Shown piece by piece: positions 38,689 to 46,804 of a stretch of 64,000 nt of DNA. The position numbers and the translations under genes are program-made. Origin of the DNA: Bradyrhizobium sp. CCGB01 (lineage in GTDB: Bacteria; Pseudomonadota; Alphaproteobacteria; Rhizobiales; Xanthobacteraceae). The DNA lies in NCBI RefSeq assembly GCF_024199795.1, contig NZ_JANADK010000001.1, positions 5,642,001 to 5,706,000 on the forward strand. The letters are read 5' to 3'. How positions within the stretch are numbered: the stretch's first letter is position 1; every line of letters begins with the position of its first letter. The notes under the pieces were generated by a model that was given only the letters and a program-made list of their open reading frames with translations, had not been told where the DNA came from and did not search any database.

Positions 38689-39807
38689 GTGGACGCCATC
38701 AATCCCAGCGTGGAGCTGACCGAGGCTGACAGGATCGACCGCCTGCGGCTGATCCGGTCCGACAATGTCGGGCCGCGCACCTTCCGTTCGCTGGTCGATC
38801 ATTTCGGCAGCCCGCGCGCGGCGCTGGAGCGCCTGCCCGATCTGGCGCGCCGCGGCGGCGCGCAGCGATCGGGGCGCATCTGCAGCGCGGATGAAGCGAA
38901 GGCCGAGCTCGCCGCGAGCCGCAAATTCGGCATCGCCTGGCTTGCTCCCGGCGAGGACGGCTACCCGGCACGGCTGGCGATGATCGACGATGCGCCGCCC
39001 CTGCTCGCGGTGCGCGGTGACAGCGCAGCCCTGATGCGGCCGATGATCGCCATCGTCGGCTCGCGCAACGCCTCTGGTGCTGGCCTCAAATTCGCCGGCC
39101 AGCTCGCCCGTGAGCTCGGTGAAGCCGGTTTTGTCGTCATCTCGGGGCTCGCGCGCGGCGTCGATCAGGCTGCTCACCGTACGAGCGTCGAGAGCGGCAC
39201 CATCGCGGTGCTCGCCGGCGGACATGATTGCATCTATCCGCCCGAGCACGGCGATCTGCTCGCCTCACTGCTCGATCACGCGGGCGCGGCGATCTCCGAG
39301 ATGCCGCTCGGCCACGAGCCGCGCGCCCGCGACTTCCCCCGCCGCAACCGGCTGATCTCGGGCGCCGCGCTCGGCGTCGTCGTGGTGGAGGCGGCGCACC
39401 GCTCGGGCTCGCTGATCACCGCCCGCATGGCGGCCGAACAGGGCCGCGAGGTGTTCGCGGTGCCCGGCTCGCCGCTCGATCCGCGCGCCGCCGGCACCAA
39501 CGACCTGATCAAGCAGGGCGCAACGCTCGTCACCGAAGCCGCCGACATCGTCAACGCAGTTCAGCCGATCATGGAGCGGCCGCTGATGCATCCGGCTGAA
39601 GAGCCGGACAGCGAGCCGTTCGAGAGCGACCCGCAAGGGCACGACCGCGACCAGATCACCGGCCTGCTCGGCCCCGCCCCTGTGACGATCGACGATCTCG
39701 TGCGGATGTCCGGCGCCTCGCCTGCGATCGTGCGCACGGTGCTGCTGGAGCTCGAGCTTGCCGGCCGTCTCGAACGTCACGGCGGCGGGCTGGTGTCGCT
39801 TCTTTAG
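38689..39807 (+). CDS. dprA: DNA-protecting protein DprA
   Basis: A 372-residue DprA/Smf, which binds incoming single-stranded DNA and loads RecA. The N-terminal SAM-like region is followed by the Rossmann core with [40 protein letters not shown] and [30 protein letters not shown] and AVPGSPLDP complete the core, and the last 60 residues form a winged helix. The GTG at 38689 follows AAGGAG at five bases; ATG at 38665 is an alternative. The stop overlaps the HxlR gene. Confidence 0.92.
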   Translation: MDAINPSVELTEADRIDRLRLIRSDNVGPRTFRSLVDHFGSPRAALERLPDLARRGGAQRSGRICSADEAKAELAASRKFGIAWLAPGEDGYPARLAMIDDAPPLLAVRGDSAALMRPMIAIVGSRNASGAGLKFAGQLARELGEAGFVVISGLARGVDQAAHRTSVESGTIAVLAGGHDCIYPPEHGDLLASLLDHAGAAISEMPLGHEPRARDFPRRNRLISGAALGVVVVEAAHRSGSLITARMAAEQGREVFAVPGSPLDPRAAGTNDLIKQGATLVTEAADIVNAVQPIMERPLMHPAEEPDSEPFESDPQGHDRDQITGLLGPAPVTIDDLVRMSGASPAIVRTVLLELELAGRLERHGGGLVSLL

Positions 39808-40214
39808 GTGTCTTTGCGCCCATCGAAATGCGTACGCGCGGCCTCAATCTGCATCAGATGGTCCATGGCCCACTGCCCGAGCGCCTTCACCGGCTGTTGC
39901 AGTCCGCGGCCGAGATCAGTCAGCTCGTAATCGACGCGCGGCGGAATGGTCGGAAAGATCGTGCGCGTGACAAGGCCGTCGCGCTCCAGTCCGCGCAGCG
40001 TCAAGGTCAGCATCCGCTGCGAGATGCCGCTGATCATGCGCTTCAGCTCATTGAAGCGCTTCGGCCCGTCGCTCAGGTTCATGATGACGAACACGCTCCA
40101 CTTGTCGCCGACGCGCGACAGGACCGAGGCCACGCCGCGGCAGTCGGCATGGTCCGGATCCGGCAGCCGCGGAGCAGGCAAATCGGTGTGTGCAGGTTTC
40201 AATGATGTGCCCAT
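39804..40214 (-). CDS. HxlR-family regulator with redox-type cysteine
   Basis: A 136-residue winged-helix regulator. A single cysteine ([18 protein letters not shown]) sits at the position used for quinone/disulfide sensing in Yod[19 protein letters not shown] is the recognition helix and [14 protein letters not shown] the wing. It is divergent from azoR, the same pairing as yodB-azoR in Bacillus, so it likely represses azoR. It overlaps dprA by four bases. Confidence 0.87.
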   Translation of the reverse strand: MGTSLKPAHTDLPAPRLPDPDHADCRGVASVLSRVGDKWSVFVIMNLSDGPKRFNELKRMISGISQRMLTLTLRGLERDGLVTRTIFPTIPPRVDYELTDLGRGLQQPVKALGQWAMDHLMQIEAARTHFDGRKDT

Positions 40215-40252
40215 GGCTCAAAAAAGTGCGTTCTTGCGGGGAATTTGACAGT

Positions 40253-40265
40253 CACTCATGTAGTG
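40253..40265. promoter_or_regulatory. Candidate HxlR operator in the azoR promoter
   Basis: CACT and AGTG flank CATGT, forming an inverted repeat between the divergent HxlR and azoR genes. The layout resembles YodB-type operators (TACT-N7-AGTA) but is shorter, so the assignment is tentative. Confidence 0.4.
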
Positions 40266-40297
40266 CGGGTTACAAATCTATACCATGGGTGACCCCA

Positions 40298-40906
40298 ATG
40301 AAACTCCTCCATATCGACTCCAGCGTCCTCGGCCCCCACTCCGTCTCTAGGCAGGTTTCTGCCGCCATCGTCGACCGGCTCAGGCAGGCGACGCCCTCCC
40401 TCGACCTGGTCTATCGTGACCTGACCCAGACGCCGCTCGCCCACCTCTCCGGCTCGCATCTCGCGGCCGCGCAAGGCGCGCCTGCACCGGCGGAACTCGG
40501 ACCCGACCTTGCCGCGAGCGCGGCGGTGCTGAACGAGTTCCTCGATGCCGACATCGTCGTGATCGGCGCGCCCATGTACAATTTCACGATTCCGAGCCAG
40601 CTCAAGGCCTGGATCGACCGCGTCCTCGTGGCGGGGAAGACGTTCAAATACGACGCTAACGGCCCGCAGGGTCTTGCCGGCAACAAGCGCGTGATCATCG
40701 CGATCTCGCGCGGCGGCTATTACGGTCCGGGCACGCCGGCCGCCTCGCTCGAGCATCTCGAAACCTATTTGCGCGGCGTGTTCGCCTTCATGGGCGTCAC
40801 GAGCCCTGAGTTCATCGTCGCAGATGGCATCCAGGTTGGCCCTGAGCATCGCGAGAAGGCGCTGGCCGGCGCGCTTCAGGCCGCCACCAGTCTGCGCGCG
40901 GCGTAA
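40298..40906 (+). CDS. azoR: FMN-dependent NADH-azoreductase
   Basis: A 202-residue flavodoxin-fold NADH:quinone/azo oxidoreductase. [20 protein letters not shown] holds the FMN phosphate loop, and [20 protein letters not shown] the second loop. [14 protein letters not shown] matches the third conserved loop. The ATG at 40298 is chosen; an in-frame extension reaches 40190. It is probably induced by quinones through the divergent HxlR regulator. Confidence 0.94.
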   Translation: MKLLHIDSSVLGPHSVSRQVSAAIVDRLRQATPSLDLVYRDLTQTPLAHLSGSHLAAAQGAPAPAELGPDLAASAAVLNEFLDADIVVIGAPMYNFTIPSQLKAWIDRVLVAGKTFKYDANGPQGLAGNKRVIIAISRGGYYGPGTPAASLEHLETYLRGVFAFMGVTSPEFIVADGIQVGPEHREKALAGALQAATSLRAA

Positions 40907-40964
40907 CGCTTACGCCGACAACAGCCGCTGCCGGACTCCGGCGGCGGCTGACAGATCGACGGAG

Positions 40965-41147
40965 CTAAAACCAGGCGCCCTGAACGCCAAGGATGACGGC
41001 AACGAGTGAAATGAACAGGCCGATGCCGGAGAAAAGAGCCACCCCGATCAGCTCAGACGTGTCGGAGCGCTTGGCTGGGATGGCGGAACGTTCGGTGTAA
41101 ATACGCGGTGCTGAAATCGACGAAAAAATGCGAACTGCTTTCGGCAT
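40965..41147 (-). CDS. Small membrane protein
   Basis: A 60-residue protein with one clear transmembrane helix near the C-terminus (LIGVALFSGIGLFISLVAVI) and a basic N-terminal half. AAAGGAGCCCGAA is a good ribosome-binding site before the ATG at 41147. No family is recognised. It stands alone between azoR and the SDR gene. Confidence 0.65.
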   Translation of the reverse strand: MPKAVRIFSSISAPRIYTERSAIPAKRSDTSELIGVALFSGIGLFISLVAVILGVQGAWF

Positions 41148-41323
41148 TTCGGGCTCCTTTAAAATGAGTCTTTTGACCCCCTGCCCGTAAAAATGTCTGC
41201 GCAGCAGATGCGAAGGTTCAACACCTCACGGAAGGTTCAGCGAAACAAGGCTCGCGAGGTGCAGGATCCGGCCGGCGCAACCGCAGCGATCGCGCCGACC
41301 GATTCAATTTTCGAAAGAGTTGA

Positions 41324-42097
41324 TCAGCCGCGATAGATCGGCGCGCCGGCCGGCGAAGCCACCGCGCCGCCGTCGACGAAGATCTCCTGGCCCTGCACAT
41401 GTGCGGAATCATCGGAGGCGAGGAACAGCACCGTCTTCGAGATGTGATCCGGTTCACCAATACGTCCAAGCGGCGTCGACAGCCCGATGCGCTTCTCGAA
41501 CGCCTTCTCCGCTTCCGGCGTTGCGACCGCCGCGCCCCAGATCGGCGTGCGGATCGCACCGGGCGCAACGACGTTGACGCGGATGCCGCGCGGCGACAGC
41601 TCCGAGGCCATGATCCGCGCCATCGCCCGCACGCCCGCTTTCGCCGCGCCATAGGCGGAGTAACCGGGAATGCCGAGCACGGAGATCACCGAGCCGTTGA
41701 GGATGATCGAGGAATTGTCGTTGAGATAGGGCAGCGCGGATTGAACGGTGAAAAACACGCCGGTGAGGTTGGTGCTGATGACCTTCTCGAAAACTTCCAG
41801 CGTCGCCGAACCGAGCGGCGTGCCGCCGGGAATGCCGGCATTGGCGAACACGATGTCGTACTTGCCGAATTTTTCGGCGCCCTGCTTGATCGCAGCGTCC
41901 GTCGCGGCGATGTCGGTCGCATCCGCGGCAAGCGCGAGCGCGTTCGGGCCGAGCTCCTTGCCGGCAGCCGCCAGCGTCTCCTTGTTGCGCCCGGTGATCA
42001 CCACCTTCGCGCCTTCGGCCACGAACAGCTTTGCCGTCGCAAAGCCGATGCCGCTGTTGCCGCCCGTAATCAGTGCCGTCTTGCCTTGAAGTCTCAT
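41324..42097 (-). CDS. SDR family oxidoreductase
   Basis: A 257-residue short-chain dehydrogenase. The nucleotide site is ITGGNSGIGFATAKLF, NAG is in VFANAGIPGG, and the catalytic Ser-Tyr-Lys is visible as LNGSVIS and YSAYGAAKAGV. The ATG at 42097 follows GGAGGCGAGC. A frame extending to 42232 overlaps the HxlR promoter and is not used. It is divergent from an HxlR regulator, probably its repressor. The substrate is unknown. Confidence 0.93.
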   Translation of the reverse strand: MRLQGKTALITGGNSGIGFATAKLFVAEGAKVVITGRNKETLAAAGKELGPNALALAADATDIAATDAAIKQGAEKFGKYDIVFANAGIPGGTPLGSATLEVFEKVISTNLTGVFFTVQSALPYLNDNSSIILNGSVISVLGIPGYSAYGAAKAGVRAMARIMASELSPRGIRVNVVAPGAIRTPIWGAAVATPEAEKAFEKRIGLSTPLGRIGEPDHISKTVLFLASDDSAHVQGQEIFVDGGAVASPAGAPIYRG

Positions 42098-42110
42098 GCT
42101 CGCCTCCAGT

Positions 42111-42127
42111 GGTTTCATAATGAAACT
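42111..42127. promoter_or_regulatory. Candidate operator box 1, SDR/HxlR
   Basis: The core GTTTCATAATGAAAC (42112-42126) is a perfect inverted repeat with 7-base arms. It lies 14 bases upstream of the SDR start and is duplicated at 42149-42165. Confidence 0.65.
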
Positions 42128-42148
42128 GAGTTGCCATCTAGGCCAGAT

Positions 42149-42165
42149 GGTTTTATGATGCAACC
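42149..42165. promoter_or_regulatory. Candidate operator box 2, SDR/HxlR
   Basis: GGTTTTATGATGCAACC matches box 1 (GGTTTCATAATGAAACT) at 13 of 17 positions, in the same orientation and 38 bases away. Two boxes at this spacing, between divergent genes, are typical of a dimeric repressor that binds cooperatively. Confidence 0.6.
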
Positions 42166-42216
42166 ACACAAGCGCGTGATTGATGTCAAAACGCACGGCA
42201 AGACGAGACCACCACG

Positions 42217-42684
42217 ATGGTGAAACGAACAAGCTTTGAGGGCGATGCCTGCCCGGTCGCGAGGTCTCTGGAAGCGATCGGCGACTGGTGGTCGCTGCTG
42301 ATCATCCGCGAAGCGCTGTTCGGCGTGCGCCGCTTCGGCGAATTCCAGAGCAAGCTCGGCATGGCCAAGAACATTTTATCTGTGCGGCTGCGATCGCTCG
42401 TCGACCACGGCATCCTGACGACAGCCCCCGCCTCCGACGGCAGCGCCTATTCTGAATATGTGCTGACGCCGAAAGGCCGCGGCACCTTCCCGATCCTGGT
42501 GGCGCTGCGGCAATGGAGCGAGGAGTTCGACGATCACCCCGAGGAGATCGCGACCATCCTGGTCGATCGCGAGAAAGGCCGCCCGGTGAAGAAGCTCGAA
42601 ATGCGCGCCGAGGATGGGCGCTTGCTCAGCCCTGCGGACACCATGATGAAGCAGCGGCCAGCGCCGCGCCGACGCTCGGCTTGA
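42217..42684 (+). CDS. HxlR-family transcriptional regulator
   Basis: A 155-residue winged-helix regulator beginning MVKRTSFEGDACPVARSLEA, with the conserved cysteine (ACPVARSLEAIGDWW) seen in redox or aldehyde sensing HxlR proteins. FQSKLGMAKNILSVRLRSLV is the recognition helix. It is divergent from the SDR gene and lies next to two matching operator boxes. Confidence 0.9.
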   Translation: MVKRTSFEGDACPVARSLEAIGDWWSLLIIREALFGVRRFGEFQSKLGMAKNILSVRLRSLVDHGILTTAPASDGSAYSEYVLTPKGRGTFPILVALRQWSEEFDDHPEEIATILVDREKGRPVKKLEMRAEDGRLLSPADTMMKQRPAPRRRSA

Positions 42685-42706
42685 TAAAGGCACACTGCCC
42701 CCACAA

Positions 42707-42795
42707 CCGTCATTGCGAGGAGCCCTTGCGACGAAGCAATCCAGAATCCCTCCACGGAGACACTCTGGATTGCTTCGCTGCGCTCGCAATGACGG
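42707..42795. repeat. Intergenic palindrome, CCGTCATTGCGAGGAGC family
   Basis: CCGTCATTGCGAG at 42707 and CTCGCAATGACGG ending at 42795 are perfect inverted copies. The inner part repeats GCGAAGCAATCCAGA in both orientations, forming a hairpin of about 90 bases. It lies between the HxlR gene and the flavodoxin gene. Confidence 0.85.
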
Positions 42796-42862
42796 TGCGG
42801 AGGGACTTGTACAAAATAGAGACGGCGTCAAAGATGGTTAGACAGTCCAAAGTGGCGCCACC

Positions 42863-43417
42863 ATGCCCCTGCTCGCCATCGCCTATTTTTCCATCTCGGG
42901 CACCACCGAGCAGCTGGCGCATGCGGTAGCGCGCGGAGCGGCTGGGATGACGGAAATCGCTCTTTGTCGGATCGCCGGCGACGACATCGCAGCAGGCCGA
43001 TTCCAGAATGAGGTCTTGTTGCAGACCATCGACCGCGCCGACGCCGTTGCGTTCGGCAGCCCGACCTACATGGGCGGACCCGCGGCGCAATTCAAAGCCT
43101 TTGCCGATGCTTCAAGTGACCGATGGAGCCAGCAGCGATGGGCCAACAAGATCGCGGGCGGCTTCACGACAGGCGCCTGCGCGAGTGGCGATCAGCTCCA
43201 CACGTTGAGCTACCTTTCTATTCTGGCCGCCCAACACGGCATGCTCTGGTGCGGACTGGATATTCCGGGCGGAGAGGATCCGGCCGGTCGCAATCGATTG
43301 GGCAGCCAGCTTGGACTGGCGTCACACCAGGCCGACGGCGCCTTGCCCCAGAGCGATTTGAGCACGGCCGAATATCTCGGCCAGCGATTGGCCAAAATGG
43401 CAGCGCGAAACGGCTAA
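42863..43417 (+). CDS. Flavodoxin-family protein (NAD(P)H:quinone oxidoreductase-like)
   Basis: A 184-residue flavodoxin-fold protein. AIAYFSISGTTEQLAHAVAR carries the FMN phosphate loop and GSPTYMGGPAAQFKAFADAS the second loop, as in WrbA. It lacks the extra C-terminal part of some WrbA proteins. The clustering with azoR and an SDR suggests a shared theme of quinone or electrophile detoxification. Confidence 0.87.
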   Translation: MPLLAIAYFSISGTTEQLAHAVARGAAGMTEIALCRIAGDDIAAGRFQNEVLLQTIDRADAVAFGSPTYMGGPAAQFKAFADASSDRWSQQRWANKIAGGFTTGACASGDQLHTLSYLSILAAQHGMLWCGLDIPGGEDPAGRNRLGSQLGLASHQADGALPQSDLSTAEYLGQRLAKMAARNG

Positions 43418-43461
43418 CCACAGTCGTCATTGCAATGACGAAAATGATGCAGCGTGTGTCG

Positions 43462-43549
43462 CGTAGCCCGGATGGAGCGCAGCGCAATCCGGGATTCTCT
43501 CTCCGCGGCGCGAGTAACCCGGATTACGCTTCGCTCCATCCGGGCTACG
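43462..43549. repeat. Intergenic palindrome, CGTAGCCCGGATGGAGCG family
   Basis: CGTAGCCCGGATGGAGCG at 43462 and CGCTTCGCTCCATCCGGGCT near the end at 43549 are inverted copies with only minor mismatches, with CCCGGATT in both halves. It follows the flavodoxin gene. Confidence 0.85.
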
Positions 43550-43571
43550 GCCGCTGATAGAGGCGCAAGCC

Positions 43572-43811
43572 TCACGACAGCTTGCGCTTGCTCCGCAGCC
43601 GCAGATGCTCGTCGGCTTCCAGCTTGGTCATCCCTAAGAGATAATGCAGCACGTCGAGCTTGTGGCGCTCGGCGAGCTTGCGCAAAGCCCCGACCTGCTC
43701 GGCGATGAAGGCGACCGCCTCATCGACGCCGCCCTCTCCCGGTTCCTCGTGGCGCGAGCCTCCCGGCGCGCCTGATGCGGCGCGCGCCCGTTTCCTTCCT
43801 GGCTTAGTCAC
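43572..43811 (-). CDS. Small basic/acidic hypothetical protein
   Basis: A 79-residue protein with a basic, Gly/Ala-rich N-terminus and a helical C-terminal half (VDEAVAFIAEQVGALRKLAE, then HKLDVLHYLLGMTKLEADEH). The helical part is well conserved-looking in pattern. It is divergent from topA and convergent with the flavodoxin. No function is assigned. Confidence 0.65.
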   Translation of the reverse strand: MTKPGRKRARAASGAPGGSRHEEPGEGGVDEAVAFIAEQVGALRKLAERHKLDVLHYLLGMTKLEADEHLRLRSKRKLS

Positions 43812-44037
43812 CAGACCCCACCCGAATCCTTGCCCCGGGCGACTCTACGCCGACATTGATCGCAACTCCAAGGTGGTATTTTGCAACTTTCTCGATATGA
43901 AACTTTTCCCATTCAGGGCGCTTTCAACACCCTTCGATTTGACAGCGAGGGCCTCACCACCCATGTTCGGGTCGAAACGGCCGACCCGAATCTTGTCGAA
44001 TTCGGCCCAAGATTTCCCCGTAAGTTACTGGAACTAC

Positions 44038-46785
44038 ATGAATATCGTCATTGTGGAGTCGCCGGCGAAAGCCAAGACGATCAACAAGTATCTGGGCTCG
44101 TCCTACGAGGTTCTGGCCTCGTTCGGCCATGTCCGCGACCTCCCGGCGAAGAATGGTTCCGTCGATCCCGACGCTAATTTCAAGATGATCTGGGAGGTCG
44201 ACCCCAAGGCGGCCGGCCGGCTCAACGATATCGCAAAGTCCCTGAAGGGCGCCGACCGACTGATTCTGGCGACCGACCCTGATCGCGAGGGCGAGGCCAT
44301 CTCCTGGCACGTGCTGGAGGTGATGAAAGAGAAGCGCGCGCTGAAGGACCAGAAGATCGAGCGCGTGGTGTTCAACGCCATCACCAAGCAGGCGGTCACG
44401 GATGCGATGAAGCATCCGCGCGAGATCGACGGCGCTCTGGTCGACGCCTATATGGCGCGCCGTGCCCTCGATTACCTCGTCGGCTTCACCCTCTCCCCCG
44501 TGCTGTGGCGCAAGCTGCCGGGCGCCCGCTCGGCCGGCCGCGTGCAGTCGGTGGCGCTGCGCCTCGTCTGCGACCGCGAGCTCGAGATCGAAAAGTTCGT
44601 GCCGCGCGAATACTGGTCGCTGATCGCGACCCTGCTGACGCCGCGCGGCGACGCCTTCGAGGCGCGCCTCGTCGGTGCCGACGGCAAGAAGATCCAGCGC
44701 CTCGACGTCGGCAGCGGCGCGGAAGCCGAGGACTTCAAGAAGGCGCTGGAAGCAGCCGCCTACGCCGTGACCTCGGTCGATGCAAAGCCGGCCCGGCGCA
44801 ATCCGCAGGCGCCCTTCACCACCTCGACGCTGCAGCAGGAAGCCAGCCGCAAATACGGCTTTGCGCCGGCGCACACCATGCGCATCGCCCAGCGCCTTTA
44901 TGAAGGCATCGACATCGGCGGCGAGACCACCGGACTCATTACTTATATGCGTACCGACGGCGTGCAGATCGCCCCCGAGGCGATCACCCAGGCGCGCAAG
45001 GTGATCGGCGAGGATTACGGCAACGCCTACGTGCCGGACGCACCGCGCCAGTACCAGGCCAAGGCTAAGAACGCCCAGGAAGCGCACGAAGCGATCCGCC
45101 CAACCGACATGTCGCGCCGCCCCGACAGCATGAGCCGGAAGCTCGATGCCGACCAGGCGCGGCTCTATGAGCTGATCTGGAAGCGCACCATTGCGAGCCA
45201 GATGGAATCGGCCGAACTCGAGCGCACCACCGTCGACATCACCGCGAAGGCAGGCTCCCGCACGCTGGAGCTGCGCGCGACGGGCCAGGTCGTCAAGTTC
45301 GACGGCTTCCTCGCGCTCTACCAGGAAGGCCGCGACGACGAGGAGGACGAGGACTCCCGCCGCCTGCCCGCGATGAGCCCGAACGACGCGCTGAAGCGGC
45401 AGTCGCTCGCCGTCACCCAGCACTTCACCGAGCCGCCGCCGCGCTTCTCGGAGGCATCGCTCGTCAAGCGCATGGAAGAGCTCGGCATCGGCCGGCCCTC
45501 GACCTATGCCTCGATCCTCCAGGTCCTGAAAGATCGCGGCTACGTCAAGCTGGAGAAGAAGCGCCTGCACGGCGAGGACAAGGGCCGCGTGGTGGTCGCC
45601 TTCCTCGAAAGCTTCTTTGCCCGCTACGTCGAATACGACTTCACCGCCGGGCTCGAAGAGCAGCTCGACCGCATCTCGAACAACGAGATCTCCTGGCAGC
45701 AGGTGCTGAAGGATTTCTGGACCGGCTTCATCGGCGCCGTCGACGAGATCAAGGATCTGCGCGTCGCGCAGGTGCTCGACGTGCTCGACGACATGCTGGG
45801 GCAGCACATCTACCCGCCCCGTGCGGATGGCGGCGATATCAGGCAGTGCCCGAGCTGCGGCAACGGCCGGCTGAATCTCAAGGCCGGCAAGTTCGGCGCC
45901 TTCGTCGGCTGCTCGAACTATCCGGAGTGTCGTTACACCCGTCAGCTCGCCGCCGACAGCGAGACCACCGCCGACCGTTCGCTCGGCCAGGACCCCGATA
46001 CGGGGCGCGATGTCTGGGTCAAGGCGGGCCGGTTCGGGCCCTATATCCAGCTCGGCGAGCAGAAGGATTATGAGGAAGGCGAGAAGCCGAAGCGCGCGGG
46101 CATTCCGAAGGGCACATCTCCTGGAGATGTCGAGCTCGAGCTTGCGCTGAAGCTGTTGTCGCTGCCGCGCGAAATTGGAAAGCATCCGGAGACCGGCCAG
46201 CCGATCACAGCGGGTCTCGGCCGCTTCGGGCCGTTCGTGAAGCACGAGAAGACCTACGCCAGCCTGGAGGCCGGCGACGAGGTGTTCGACATCGGCCTCA
46301 ACCGCGCAGTGACGCTGATCGCGGAAAAGGTCGCCAAGGGTCCAAGCCGCCGCTTCGGCGCCGATCCCGGCAAGGCGATCGGCGAACACCCGACGCTCGG
46401 CACCGTCACCGTGAAGAGCGGCCGCTACGGCGCCTATGTCACCGCAGGCGGCGTCAACGCGACCATCCCCGCCGAGTTCGAAAAGGACACCGTCACGCTG
46501 CCGCAGGCGATCGCGCTGATCGACGAGCGCGCGGCCAAGGGCGGCGGAAAGACCAAGGCGAAGAAGGCGGCCAAGCCAGCCAAGGCCAAGAAGGCTACGG
46601 AGAAGGCCGCGGACGGCGAGGACGCCGCGCCCAAGAAGAAACCGGCCGCGAAGAAAGCCGCGGCCAAATCGAAAACTGAATCAACCAGCAAGGCGCGCGC
46701 CGCCGTGTCGTCGTCGGCAAAGACGTCGCCGACCAAGGCAGCCGCCAGCAAGGCTCCGGCCAAGAAGAGTGCCGGCAAGACTTAG
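44038..46785 (+). CDS. topA: DNA topoisomerase I
   Basis: A 915-residue type IA topoisomerase, which relaxes negative supercoils. The Toprim domain opens MNIVIVESPAKAKTINKYLG with DPDREGEAISWHV; the active-site tyrosine is Tyr303 in GLITYMRTDGVQI. A C4 zinc finger, CPSCGNGRLNL and CSNYPEC, lies near residue 605, followed by GRFGPY- and GRYGAY-type repeats. The C-terminal 90 residues are a Lys/Ala-rich tail. An open frame reaches 43660, but the ATG at 44038 gives the family N-terminus. rnr follows 19 bases later. Confidence 0.96.
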   Translation: MNIVIVESPAKAKTINKYLGSSYEVLASFGHVRDLPAKNGSVDPDANFKMIWEVDPKAAGRLNDIAKSLKGADRLILATDPDREGEAISWHVLEVMKEKRALKDQKIERVVFNAITKQAVTDAMKHPREIDGALVDAYMARRALDYLVGFTLSPVLWRKLPGARSAGRVQSVALRLVCDRELEIEKFVPREYWSLIATLLTPRGDAFEARLVGADGKKIQRLDVGSGAEAEDFKKALEAAAYAVTSVDAKPARRNPQAPFTTSTLQQEASRKYGFAPAHTMRIAQRLYEGIDIGGETTGLITYMRTDGVQIAPEAITQARKVIGEDYGNAYVPDAPRQYQAKAKNAQEAHEAIRPTDMSRRPDSMSRKLDADQARLYELIWKRTIASQMESAELERTTVDITAKAGSRTLELRATGQVVKFDGFLALYQEGRDDEEDEDSRRLPAMSPNDALKRQSLAVTQHFTEPPPRFSEASLVKRMEELGIGRPSTYASILQVLKDRGYVKLEKKRLHGEDKGRVVVAFLESFFARYVEYDFTAGLEEQLDRISNNEISWQQVLKDFWTGFIGAVDEIKDLRVAQVLDVLDDMLGQHIYPPRADGGDIRQCPSCGNGRLNLKAGKFGAFVGCSNYPECRYTRQLAADSETTADRSLGQDPDTGRDVWVKAGRFGPYIQLGEQKDYEEGEKPKRAGIPKGTSPGDVELELALKLLSLPREIGKHPETGQPITAGLGRFGPFVKHEKTYASLEAGDEVFDIGLNRAVTLIAEKVAKGPSRRFGADPGKAIGEHPTLGTVTVKSGRYGAYVTAGGVNATIPAEFEKDTVTLPQAIALIDERAAKGGGKTKAKKAAKPAKAKKATEKAADGEDAAPKKKPAAKKAAAKSKTESTSKARAAVSSSAKTSPTKAAASKAPAKKSAGKT

Positions 46786-46804
46786 AGAAAGAATTAGAGG
46801 TTAA

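Noticed and set aside
43954..46389. An 811-residue minus-strand frame
   Set aside because: It is the antisense of topA and has no recognisable domains.
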